NCBI GenBank assembly: GCA_964399625.1
Contig: CAYNSB010000057.1
Location: 1 to 20,101 of the forward strand
Source of the DNA: CAYNSB01 sp964399625
GTDB lineage: Bacteria; Planctomycetota; Phycisphaerae; Phycisphaerales; UBA1924
Reading direction: 5' to 3'
DNA length: 20,101 bases
Shown here: positions 6,430-13,615 of the stretch, in pieces
Position numbering within the stretch: position 1 is the stretch's first letter
Layout of the letters: each line of letters opens with the position of its first letter
Position numbers and translations under genes: made by a program
The notes under the pieces: model-generated
Told to the model about the DNA's origin: nothing
Databases searched by the model: none
The model's input: the letters and a program-made list of their open reading frames with translations, nothing else

Positions 6430-7854
6430 TCAACCCGCCTTCGCCGGTGCCAGGTCCAGCGCCCTCACCACCACCTCGTGCAGGTCCGTGTTGTCGATGA
6501 ACGGCCGCACGAACTCCGCCCCGGGCCCCCAGGCGGTCACTTCCACCACGTCGCTCGTGTGGTTCGGGCTGACGAACCCGATCGCGTTGAAGTTTGAGAG
6601 CAGCGCCCCCAAGACGGAGGTCGCCTTGGCGGCCTGCGTGCGGAACGGATGGCGCGCCTGCCCGTGGATCGCGCTGGTCAGCACCTCGAACTGCTCGCGG
6701 GTCAGCTCCGCGCCGGTCGCCTCCTTCACGAGCCCGAGCAGGGGCTCGAGGTCGCCGATCTTCGAGAAATCGTCGGGATCGTCGAACGCCAGCTTCGTGC
6801 CCAGCGAGCGGAAGATCCACTCGAAGGAGTGCTTGGCCGAGGCGGCGAGTTCCAGCCCCCGCGCCGCGTCCTTCCCGTAGAGCGTGAGCCCCGGGTTCGC
6901 GTTGCCGTGGTCGCTGGTGATGATCACCAGCGTGTCGTCGCGATCCTTCGCGAACTCGCGCACGATCCCGATGCACTCGTCGAACGCGAGCTGCTCGGCG
7001 AGCAGCGAGCCCGCGTCGTTCGCGTGGGCCCCGTGGTCCACCCGTCCGCCCTCGATCTGCATGACAAAGCCGTTCGACTTGTCCTTCAGGAGCGCCAGCG
7101 CCGCGCGGGTCATGCCCTGGAGTGCCGGCGCGGTCTCGGGGCGATCGAGCTCGTGCGGGCAGTGGGAGGGGGCGAAGAGCCCGAGCACGGGCGTGCCGGG
7201 GTTCGACCGCACGCCCGCCAGGGCCTGCGCATCGGTCACGACTCGGACGTCCTTCGCGCTCTGGAGCAGGCTCTGGGGGAAGTGCTTGGCGCCGCCGCCC
7301 AGCGCGACATCGAACCCGCGCGCGATGATCTGCCGCGCGATCTCGTCCTCCATGTTGCGATCGGGGACGTTCGCGATAAAGCTCGCGGGCGTGGCGTGGG
7401 TCACGCGCGTCGTCGTCACGAGCCCCGTAGCCTTGCCCTGCTCGCGCGCGTGCACGAGGATCGGCGTTCGCGGAACGCCATCGGCGGGGATGTTCACCGA
7501 GTTGAACGGCACCTTGGTGCCGATGCCCCACGCCGACCCGCCCGCCGCCGAGTCCGTCACGAGGGAGTTGGCGCAGTGCGTCGTCGCGGAGGCACGCCGG
7601 ACGCCCGGCTCATTCCAGAGCGAGACCCAGTTCGTCGAGCGTGCGTGGCGCACTCGCGTGACCTGCTCCGCGAGCGTCAGCGTGCCGGTGCTCATGCCGT
7701 CGGACACCATGAAGATCACATTCCGGGCCCGCCCCTGGGGGCGCACCAGGGCACGCGGCGGGCGGGCCAGAGCCCCAGACGCGAGCCCACCACCCGCGAC
7801 CAGACCCAACGCACCGGCACGAAGGAATCCACGTCGATCCAGGCCCTGGAGCAT
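6430..7854 (-). CDS. phoA: alkaline phosphatase, PhoA family, Tat-exported
   Basis: A 474-residue phosphomonoesterase expected in the periplasm, releasing inorganic phosphate from organic phosphates. The N-terminus carries a twin-arginine signal (DRRGFLRAG, 6-14, followed by a hydrophobic Gly/Ala-rich stretch). Metal and catalytic residues are visible by family comparison: Asp52 in VSDGMS, nucleophile Ser102 in VTDSAAGG, His153 and Thr155 in THATPA, Glu268/Asp273/His277 in IEGGRVDHGAH, and Asp315/His316 in TSDHG. A further conserved His lies in NHTSDVVEV near the C-terminus. E. coli PhoA has Asp153 and Lys328; here both equivalents are His (153 and 274), the arrangement of many other bacterial and of mammalian enzymes. 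A GAGGAGG lies 4 bases before the ATG. The symbol indicates family, not orthology to E. coli. Confidence 0.93.
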   Translation of the reverse strand: MLQGLDRRGFLRAGALGLVAGGGLASGALARPPRALVRPQGRARNVIFMVSDGMSTGTLTLAEQVTRVRHARSTNWVSLWNEPGVRRASATTHCANSLVTDSAAGGSAWGIGTKVPFNSVNIPADGVPRTPILVHAREQGKATGLVTTTRVTHATPASFIANVPDRNMEDEIARQIIARGFDVALGGGAKHFPQSLLQSAKDVRVVTDAQALAGVRSNPGTPVLGLFAPSHCPHELDRPETAPALQGMTRAALALLKDKSNGFVMQIEGGRVDHGAHANDAGSLLAEQLAFDECIGIVREFAKDRDDTLVIITSDHGNANPGLTLYGKDAARGLELAASAKHSFEWIFRSLGTKLAFDDPDDFSKIGDLEPLLGLVKEATGAELTREQFEVLTSAIHGQARHPFRTQAAKATSVLGALLSNFNAIGFVSPNHTSDVVEVTAWGPGAEFVRPFIDNTDLHEVVVRALDLAPAKAG

Positions 7855-7930
7855 CGGCCCTCCTCAACCCCCCGCGTGGAGGACGTTAGGCGGGCGTCCG
7901 CAGGCCCAATGGTCGGTGGTTCGTCCCGAG

Positions 7931-7983
7931 CGCCCGGCGGGCGACGACGAAGAACTCTCTACGAAGGGGCAGCGCATGCCCCT
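7931..7983 (+). repeat. two inverted repeats in the leader of the ANTAR regulator gene
   Basis: CGCCC-GGC-GGGCG (7931-7943) and AGGGGCA-GCGCA-TGCCCCT (7965-7983, seven perfect pairs) lie in the 181-base gap upstream of the response regulator. A further GCCCGGGC palindrome lies just downstream. If transcribed with the regulator, these would form RNA hairpins 21 bases apart; as DNA they could be operators. ANTAR proteins bind paired RNA hairpins, which makes this position suggestive. However, the loops do not match the published hexaloop with A at position 1 and G at position 4 when stems are kept fully paired. Confidence 0.4.
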
Positions 7984-8035
7984 GACCCGCTCGCCCGGGC
8001 GCCCCGACGCGCAACAATCTTGCACGAGGAGCGCC

Positions 8036-8692
8036 ATGACCACCACCGTACCGCCCAAGTCGTCCGCGCCCGGCCCCGGCAAGTCCGCCGCGTCGCTCGG
8101 CGTGCCCGAGCGCCCGCGCACGATTCTCATCGCCGAGGACGAGCACCTGGTCGCGGCGTACCTCGCCTCCCAACTCTCCGAGTTGGGTCACAGCGTCCTG
8201 CTCGCCACCAACGGCGAGGAGGCCGTCGCGATGGCCAAGTCCGGCGCTCCGGACATGGGCCTGTTCGACATCAAGATGCCCCAGATGGACGGGATCGAGG
8301 CGGCGCGTCGCGCGTTCGCCGAGTCGCTCGTGCCCGTGATCATCCTTTCGGCCTACTCCGACGGACCGCAGATCGCGTCCGCGCAGGACGCGGGCGTCTT
8401 TGCCTATCTCGTGAAGCCCGCCACGGCCGACCAGCTCCGCGCGACGATCGGCGTCGCGTGGGGCGCCTTCAAGCGCCACATGGAGCAGCAGGCCAACGTG
8501 GAGGCCCTGCAGAAGCGCCTCGACGAGCGCAAGATCATCGAGCAGGCCAAGTGGATCCTCGTGAGCACCAAGGGCATGAGCGAGCCCGACGCCGCGCACC
8601 ATCTGAACCGCACGGCGCGCTCGGCCCGTCGCCCCACGGTGGAGCTGGCCCGCGAGATCATCGCGGCCAACCCGGGCGCGGCCAAGTTCTGA
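8036..8692 (+). CDS. response regulator with C-terminal ANTAR RNA-binding domain
   Basis: A 218-residue two-domain cytoplasmic regulator of the AmiR/NasT type. Residues 1-27 are a Pro/Ser-rich leader. The receiver domain (28-145) shows the acidic pair Glu34-Asp35, phospho-acceptor Asp78 in LFDIKMP, Ser105 and Lys127 in YLVKPA, so it should be phosphorylatable. Residues 158-212 form an ANTAR domain: R-x-IIEQAKWILVSTKGMSEPDAAHHLNRTA followed by ELAREIIAA. ANTAR proteins bind a double hairpin in nascent RNA and prevent termination. No histidine kinase is adjacent, so the signal is unknown. An AGGAG precedes the ATG by 6 bases. Its stop TGA (8690-8692) directly abuts the stop of convergent guaB. 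Confidence 0.9.
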   Translation: MTTTVPPKSSAPGPGKSAASLGVPERPRTILIAEDEHLVAAYLASQLSELGHSVLLATNGEEAVAMAKSGAPDMGLFDIKMPQMDGIEAARRAFAESLVPVIILSAYSDGPQIASAQDAGVFAYLVKPATADQLRATIGVAWGAFKRHMEQQANVEALQKRLDERKIIEQAKWILVSTKGMSEPDAAHHLNRTARSARRPTVELAREIIAANPGAAKF

Positions 8693-10333
8693 TCACTCGC
8701 CCCGCAGGTGATCGACCGTGTAGTTGGGCGATTCCTTGGTGATTCGGATGTTGTGCGGATGGCTCTCGACCACGCCCGCCGAGGTGATGCGTGTGAACCG
8801 CGCGTCCCGCCGGAACTCCTCGAGCGTCCGGCAGCCGCAGTACCCCATGCTCGAGCGCAGCCCGCCGACCATCTGGTACACAAACTCCGCGAGGGGCCCG
8901 CGATAGGGCACGAGCCCCTCCACGCCCTCGGGCACGAACTTCATCGTGGGGCGTCCGTCGGCGCCGACCTTGTCCGCCTGGCGGTACCGGTCCGCGCTGC
9001 CCGCATTCATCGCGCCCTCGCTGCCCATGCCGCGGTAGCTCTTGTACCGGCGTCCGCCCGAGATGACCAGCTCGCCCGGTGACTCGTCGAGCCCGGCAAA
9101 CAACGAGCCCATCATCGCCGCGTCCGCGCCAGCGGCGAGCGCCTTGGCGATGTCGCCCGAGTTGCGGATGCCCCCGTCGGCGATGACCGGCACGCTCGGA
9201 TCGATCGAGTCGCGCCCCGCGATCGCGTTGAAGATCGCGGTGATCTGCGGCACGCCGATGCCCGTCACGATCCGCGTGGTGCAGATCGATCCCGGGCCGA
9301 TCCCCACCTTGATCGCGTCCGCACCGGCCTCGATGAGGTCCCGCGCCGCCTCCGCGGTCGCGATGTTGCCCGCGATGATCTGCACCGCGTGCCGGCGCTT
9401 GAGCTCGCGCACCGTGCGAAGGACGTTCTCGGAGTGCCCGTGCGCCGTGTCCACCGCGATCGCGTCCGCGCCCGCATCGATGAGCGCCGCGGCGCGATCG
9501 AACTGGTCCACGCCCACGGCCGCGCCGCACAGCAGACGCCCCCGCGTGTCGGTCACGGCGCGCGGGAACTGGGCGAGGCGCTCGATGTCCCGCATCGTGA
9601 TGAGCCCCGCGAGGTTCATCGCCCCGTCCACCAGCAGGAGCTTCTCGACCTTGTTCTTGTTGAGGATCGTCTCGGCCTGCTCCAGCGTGGTGCCCGCGGG
9701 CGCCGTGATCAGCGCCCGGGCGGTCATCACATCGCGCACGAGCGTCGCCTCGTTCTCGACGAACTTGAGGTCGCGCCGCGTGAGGATGCCCAGGACCCGT
9801 CCCTTGCCGCGCCGATTGGTGCGATCGCCATCCTCCGTGACGGGGAACCCCGACACGTTGTGCTGGCGCATCAGCTCGCGCGCCTTGCCCACGCTGTCGC
9901 TCGGGCCCAGCGTGAGCGGGTCCACGATGATGCCGTTGGCCGATCGCTTCACCTTCGCGACCTCGCGGGCCTGGGCCTCCACGGGCATGTTCTTGTGGAT
10001 GATCCCGATGCCGCCCTCCTGCGCCAGCGCGATCGCCAGCGCGTGCTCGGTCACCGTGTCCATCGGGGCCGAGATGAGCGGGACGTTGAGGCGAATGGAG
10101 CGCGTGAGACGGGCGGAGGTGTCCGCGTCCGAGGGCATGACCGCCGAGCGACGCGGGATGATCAGCACGTCATCGAACGTGATCCCCTCGGCGACGATGT
10201 TCCCCGGCGCGACGCTCACTGGATCGGCGGAGCCGCCCGCCGATGGCACGCCCTGCACCCCCCCTGGGGGTGTCGCTCCGGCCTTGGTGCCCTTGGGTTC
10301 GAACCCCGCCCCGCCTCGTGCGATGGTCGCCAT
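8693..10333 (-). CDS. guaB: inosine-5'-monophosphate dehydrogenase
   Basis: Catalyses the NAD-dependent oxidation of IMP to XMP, the committed step to guanine nucleotides, in the cytoplasm. In the 546-residue reading, EGITFDDVLIIP (49-60) begins the TIM barrel. Two CBS domains occupy about 140-255. GIGPGSICTTR (345-354) holds the catalytic Cys351, ADGGIRNSGDIAKALAAGA (385-403) forms the phosphate-binding region, and RYKSYRGMGS (429-438) leads into the active-site flap. The family usually starts within about 10 residues of the EGITFDDV block; here there are about 45 extra residues, rich in Gly, Ala and Pro. There is no Shine-Dalgarno at 10333, but a -10-like hexamer ends 5 bases before it. A GTG at residue 39 is an alternative start. 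It is divergent from the glycogen debranching gene. Confidence 0.96.
   Translation of the reverse strand: MATIARGGAGFEPKGTKAGATPPGGVQGVPSAGGSADPVSVAPGNIVAEGITFDDVLIIPRRSAVMPSDADTSARLTRSIRLNVPLISAPMDTVTEHALAIALAQEGGIGIIHKNMPVEAQAREVAKVKRSANGIIVDPLTLGPSDSVGKARELMRQHNVSGFPVTEDGDRTNRRGKGRVLGILTRRDLKFVENEATLVRDVMTARALITAPAGTTLEQAETILNKNKVEKLLLVDGAMNLAGLITMRDIERLAQFPRAVTDTRGRLLCGAAVGVDQFDRAAALIDAGADAIAVDTAHGHSENVLRTVRELKRRHAVQIIAGNIATAEAARDLIEAGADAIKVGIGPGSICTTRIVTGIGVPQITAIFNAIAGRDSIDPSVPVIADGGIRNSGDIAKALAAGADAAMMGSLFAGLDESPGELVISGGRRYKSYRGMGSEGAMNAGSADRYRQADKVGADGRPTMKFVPEGVEGLVPYRGPLAEFVYQMVGGLRSSMGYCGCRTLEEFRRDARFTRITSAGVVESHPHNIRITKESPNYTVDHLRGE
10256..10272. repeat. perfect short inverted repeat inside the 5' end of guaB
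   Basis: CACCCCC-CCT-GGGGGTG (7-bp arms, 3-base spacer). It lies within the Gly/Pro-rich N-terminal extension of guaB, about 60-77 bases after the annotated start. In guaB mRNA it would form a strong GC hairpin. If the real start is further downstream, it would sit in the leader. Confidence 0.45.
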
Positions 10334-10338
10334 GCAGA

Positions 10339-10366
10339 GTCTTAGCCGGCTTTGTCCCGGGGTCAA
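10339..10366 (-). promoter_or_regulatory. weak promoter candidate for guaB
   Basis: On the minus strand, TTGACC (10366-10361), a 16-base spacer and TAAGAC (10344-10339, three of six consensus positions). Five bases separate it from the ATG at 10333, which would give a leaderless mRNA. The hexamer match is modest; its weight comes from the same arrangement at two other genes lacking a Shine-Dalgarno. Confidence 0.3.
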
Positions 10367-10423
10367 GATGTTCACTCCCCTGCCCGGGTGTAACCCGCCG
10401 ATCCCGGGCGAATCTGAACAGGC

Positions 10424-12628
10424 ATGGCGCGATCCCCAGCCTCCCGCAAGGCTTATGCTGCGGACGTGACTCCCTCCGACATCCCACTCCCGCACACGTG
10501 CGTGGTCCCGGGTCCCTTGGCGGGCGGAACGCTCGCGCGACTCGCCGAGACCGAATGGCTCCTCACCGACGGGCTGGGCGGCTTTGCCATGGGCACCGCC
10601 TCGGGCATCCCCTCGCGCCGGTACCACGGGCTGCTTGTCGCGTCGCTCGCGCCGCCGGTGCAGCGCGAGGTCCTGCTGCACTCGATCGTGGATCGCCTCG
10701 TGCTCGCGCCGGGCACGCCCGAGGAGCGGGCGTTCAACCTCGCGTCCTATCGCTTCCACGACGGCACGATCCATCCGCACGGGCACGAGCACCTGCTCCG
10801 CTTTGAGTGCGACACCAGCGCCCGCTGGGTGTACCGCTGCGGCGACGCCGAGATCACCCGGACCTTGCGCCTGGTCCGTGAGGGCTCGGCGTGCACGATC
10901 ACCTGGGACATCAAGGGGCTCAACCAGCTCGCACGCCTGGAGGTCCGCCCCATGCTCGCGCTGCGCGACGCGCACGAGCTCCTCGCCGCGAGCGGCGCCG
11001 GCGGCGCCTTCGCCTCGTCGGGCGAGGGCAAGACCTTCCGCGTCTCGCACAGGGGGCGCACGATCGAGCTTTCCGGCGAGCCCGGCTTCCTCGAGCCCGG
11101 CGTGCAGTGGTGGTTCAACTTCAGGTACGCCGTCGAGACCTCGCGCGGGCTCGATGACACCGAGGACCTGTACTCCCCGGGCGAGTTCATGATGCAGGTG
11201 CGTCCCACCGCGAGCGCCGCGACGTTCACGCTCAGCGCCGCGCTCGTCGACCCGCTCCCCAAGCTGGCGAACACCAAGCGGGGCCCGGGTTGGGCGATCG
11301 AGAGCGAGGGCGAATCGCGCCGGCGTGTCAAGGTGCTCGCGGGCGAGGTGCTCTCGCGACTGGCGCCGACGACGCCCCAGCCCGATCGCGTGGCGATCGC
11401 GCGTCTGGTCGCCGCGGCCGACGCGTTCGTCGTCAAGCGTGGCAACGACCCGAAGAACCCCGGCGTCTCGATCATCGCGGGCTACCCGTGGTTCAGCGAC
11501 TGGGGACGCGACTCGATGATCTCGCAGGTCGGGCTGCTCATCGTCGCGCGACGGTTCGCCGAGGCCCGGCGCCTGCTCGAGACGTTCGCCTCGCACACGA
11601 AGAACGGGCTCGTGCCCAACCTCTTCGACGACCAGACCGGCGAGGCGCTGTACAACACGGTCGACGCGTCGCTCTGGTTCCTTCACGCGGCGTGCGAGTA
11701 CCTCCGCCTCACGGGCGACCGCGCCGGCTTCGACGCGACGATCCGCCCCGCGTGCCTCTCGATCATCGACGCCTACCGCCGCGGCACGGACTTCAAGATC
11801 GCCATGGACCCCGCCGACGCGCTCATCAGCGCGGGCGATGACACCACGCAGCTCACCTGGATGGACGCGAAGCGCGACGGCGTGGTGTTCACGCCGCGCC
11901 ACGGAAAGGCCGTGGAGATCAACGCGCTCTGGCACCACGGGCTCCTGAGCGTCGCCGAGGCGATCAAGGCGTCGGACCCGAAGAAGAGCGTTGAACTGAC
12001 GGCGCTGGCCTCGAAGGTCGGCGAGAGCTTCCGGCGCACGTTCTGGAACGCCGCGGCCGGGTGCTGCTACGACGTGATCATGCCCGTCGAGCGCAGGCCG
12101 CCCGCCAAGCCCGGCGCCGCAAGTGGTGGGGGCGCGGCGCGCCTGGAGTGGGTGCCCGATGCGCGCGTCCGCCCGAACCAGATCTTCGCCGTCTCGCTGC
12201 GCCACTCGCCGCTGAACGATCAGCAGAAGTCGGGCGTGCTCCGCACCGTCCAGCAGCACCTGCTCACGCCGCTGGGCCTGCGGACGCTCTCGCCCAGCGA
12301 TCCGGGGTACAAGCCCCGCTTCACGGGACGGATGATGGAGCGGGATGCCGCGTACCACAACGGCACCGTCTGGCCGTGGCTCATCGGCCCGTACGTCGAG
12401 GCGCTGCTGCGCGTCACGGGCTTCAGCCAGATCGGGCGCTCCCAGGCGCGCCAGGAGATGCAGGGGCTGCTCGCCCAGCTCGATGCCTCGAGCCTCGGGC
12501 AGATCTATGAGGTGTTCGATGGTGACGGCGCGAGCGATCGCCCGCGCGCGCCCGGCGGCTGCATGGCCCAGGCCTGGTCCATCGCCGAGACCCTGCGCGC
12601 GATGGTCCTGATCAACTCGCCCAACTAA
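10424..12628 (+). CDS. glycogen debranching enzyme (amylo-alpha-1,6-glucosidase, archaeal/bacterial type)
   Basis: A 734-residue enzyme that hydrolyses alpha-1,6 branch points, probably in cytoplasmic glycogen or alpha-glucan turnover. The N-terminal domain opens with WLLTDGLGGFAMGT (about 45-58) and SRRYHGLL, both hallmarks of this family. The catalytic (alpha/alpha)6 domain contains YPWFSDWGRDSM (about 355-366), whose Asp cluster is typical of the amylo-1,6-glucosidase GH fold. Near the C-terminus GTVWPWLIGPY and GCMAQAWSIAE (about 711-721) are also conserved. It is longer than many relatives (about 640-680 residues), partly because of a Pro/Gly/Ala-rich insertion near 558-570. The ATG at 10424 has no strong Shine-Dalgarno; an in-frame GTG at 10466 with a TATGCT hexamer 6 bases before it is an alternative start. 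It stands alone and is divergent from guaB. Confidence 0.92.
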   Translation: MARSPASRKAYAADVTPSDIPLPHTCVVPGPLAGGTLARLAETEWLLTDGLGGFAMGTASGIPSRRYHGLLVASLAPPVQREVLLHSIVDRLVLAPGTPEERAFNLASYRFHDGTIHPHGHEHLLRFECDTSARWVYRCGDAEITRTLRLVREGSACTITWDIKGLNQLARLEVRPMLALRDAHELLAASGAGGAFASSGEGKTFRVSHRGRTIELSGEPGFLEPGVQWWFNFRYAVETSRGLDDTEDLYSPGEFMMQVRPTASAATFTLSAALVDPLPKLANTKRGPGWAIESEGESRRRVKVLAGEVLSRLAPTTPQPDRVAIARLVAAADAFVVKRGNDPKNPGVSIIAGYPWFSDWGRDSMISQVGLLIVARRFAEARRLLETFASHTKNGLVPNLFDDQTGEALYNTVDASLWFLHAACEYLRLTGDRAGFDATIRPACLSIIDAYRRGTDFKIAMDPADALISAGDDTTQLTWMDAKRDGVVFTPRHGKAVEINALWHHGLLSVAEAIKASDPKKSVELTALASKVGESFRRTFWNAAAGCCYDVIMPVERRPPAKPGAASGGGAARLEWVPDARVRPNQIFAVSLRHSPLNDQQKSGVLRTVQQHLLTPLGLRTLSPSDPGYKPRFTGRMMERDAAYHNGTVWPWLIGPYVEALLRVTGFSQIGRSQARQEMQGLLAQLDASSLGQIYEVFDGDGASDRPRAPGGCMAQAWSIAETLRAMVLINSPN

Positions 12629-12700
12629 TCCAGATCGCACGGGCGCGCGGTGACCATCCGCGCTCGTGCCTTCCCGCCCCGATCGATCGCTCGAACGCGC

Positions 12701-12967
12701 TCACTTCTTCTTGTGATCGTCGTCCAGCTCGTCCCGGGGGCCGCCCGCGTTGATGATGCGCTCCGCGTCCTCCGGGCGGATCGTCCCCTCCGCGACGTAC
12801 GCGGCGATCTCGCGCTTGGTCTTCTCCACCGCGTTCGTGCGGAGCGTGGATCGGATCGATGTCATGATGATCCACACGATCGCGATGATCATGCCCATCG
12901 ACACCGCGATGATGCCGATCATGTCCTTGGGCGAGGGCTCCAACGCGGCCAGCATCACGATGCTCAT
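12701..12967 (-). CDS. small membrane protein with SHOCT-like motif, copy 3 of a tandem triplet
   Basis: An 88-residue unknown protein and the last of three tandem paralogues. A membrane segment at about 15-36 is followed by a basic linker and the shared block REIAAYVAEGTIRPEDA (about 54-70). The tail is highly charged (DELDDDHKKK). The shared block resembles the SHOCT layout (short helix, Gly-[TS]-[IL] turn, acidic second helix), a small domain thought to mediate oligomerisation; that assignment is an inference. AAGGA lies about 10 bases before the ATG, and 51 bases separate it from the preceding copy. Function unknown. Confidence 0.8.
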   Translation of the reverse strand: MSIVMLAALEPSPKDMIGIIAVSMGMIIAIVWIIMTSIRSTLRTNAVEKTKREIAAYVAEGTIRPEDAERIINAGGPRDELDDDHKKK

Positions 12968-13018
12968 CCGATCGATCCTTCCTGCAATGGTCCCTCGGCC
13001 CCCAATCGAACGCCCGAT

Positions 13019-13249
13019 CTAGACGCCCAGCTCCTGCTTGAGCTTGTCCTTCAGACTCTTGCCCGAACTGAGGAGCTGCTTGGCGTCCTCGGGCGAGATG
13101 GTCCCCTCCGCGACGTACGCCGCGATCTCCCTGCGGGACTCTTCGAGGTACTTCGTCTGCATCGTCTTGCGGACCGCCTCGACCACGATCGCGACGATCG
13201 CCACGAGGAACGCCCCGCCGAACATCACCACCATCGCCACCTCACCCAC
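13019..13249 (-). CDS. small membrane protein with SHOCT-like motif, copy 2 of a tandem triplet
   Basis: A 76-residue unknown protein. An N-terminal membrane segment (about 4-25) is followed by a basic stretch and the shared block REIAAYVAEGTISPEDA (about 42-58), then a Lys-rich amphipathic tail ending KLKQELGV. It matches copy 3 at 16 of the 21 residues that start at REIAAY, and copy 1 less closely. The start is GTG at 13249, chosen because GGGAGG lies 6 bases upstream, only 15 bases after the stop of copy 1; the two are surely co-transcribed. Size and topology recall PspB, but the sequence is not obviously related. Confidence 0.82.
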   Translation of the reverse strand: MGEVAMVVMFGGAFLVAIVAIVVEAVRKTMQTKYLEESRREIAAYVAEGTISPEDAKQLLSSGKSLKDKLKQELGV

Positions 13250-13264
13250 GACGCACCTCCCGGC

Positions 13265-13495
13265 TCACACGCATTTCTTCGGGTCGCCCGCGCTCATGAG
13301 CTTCTGCCCCTGCTCGGCGCTCAGCGAGCCCTCGGCGATGTACGCCGCGATCTCCCGGCGCGAACGCTCCCGCGCGATCGAACCAACCACCGAGCGGATC
13401 GCCCCGCACACGATCGCCACAATCGCGATCGACGCCATCAGCACCCACATCAGGTGATCGCCGCTCGTCAATCGCTCGACCAGTTGCTCGTTCAT
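13265..13495 (-). CDS. small membrane protein with SHOCT-like motif, copy 1 of a tandem triplet
   Basis: A 76-residue unknown protein and the promoter-proximal gene of the triplet. A hydrophilic N-terminus (1-14) is followed by a membrane segment (about 15-38), an Arg-rich linker and the shared block REIAAYIAEGSLSAEQG (about 48-64), ending DPKKCV with a Cys near the C-terminus. It is the most divergent of the three copies. GGAGGT lies 5 bases before the ATG, a strong Shine-Dalgarno. It is divergent from aat across a 120-base gap that probably holds promoters for both. Function unknown. Confidence 0.82.
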   Translation of the reverse strand: MNEQLVERLTSGDHLMWVLMASIAIVAIVCGAIRSVVGSIARERSRREIAAYIAEGSLSAEQGQKLMSAGDPKKCV

Positions 13496-13615
13496 GCAGG
13501 ACCTCCGCGGAATCCTTGATCGGAAATCGCTCCCGGGCGTTTCGCTCGCACCGCGATGCCGTCCGCCCTAGCTTATCGAGTCCGGGCCTCATCCCGAACA
13601 GATTCCCGCGTCCCC

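Noticed and set aside
6649..8742. Long plus-strand open frames across the alkaline phosphatase
   Set aside because: Shadow frames; only the portion from 8036 in one of them, the ANTAR regulator, has recognisable domains and an SD.
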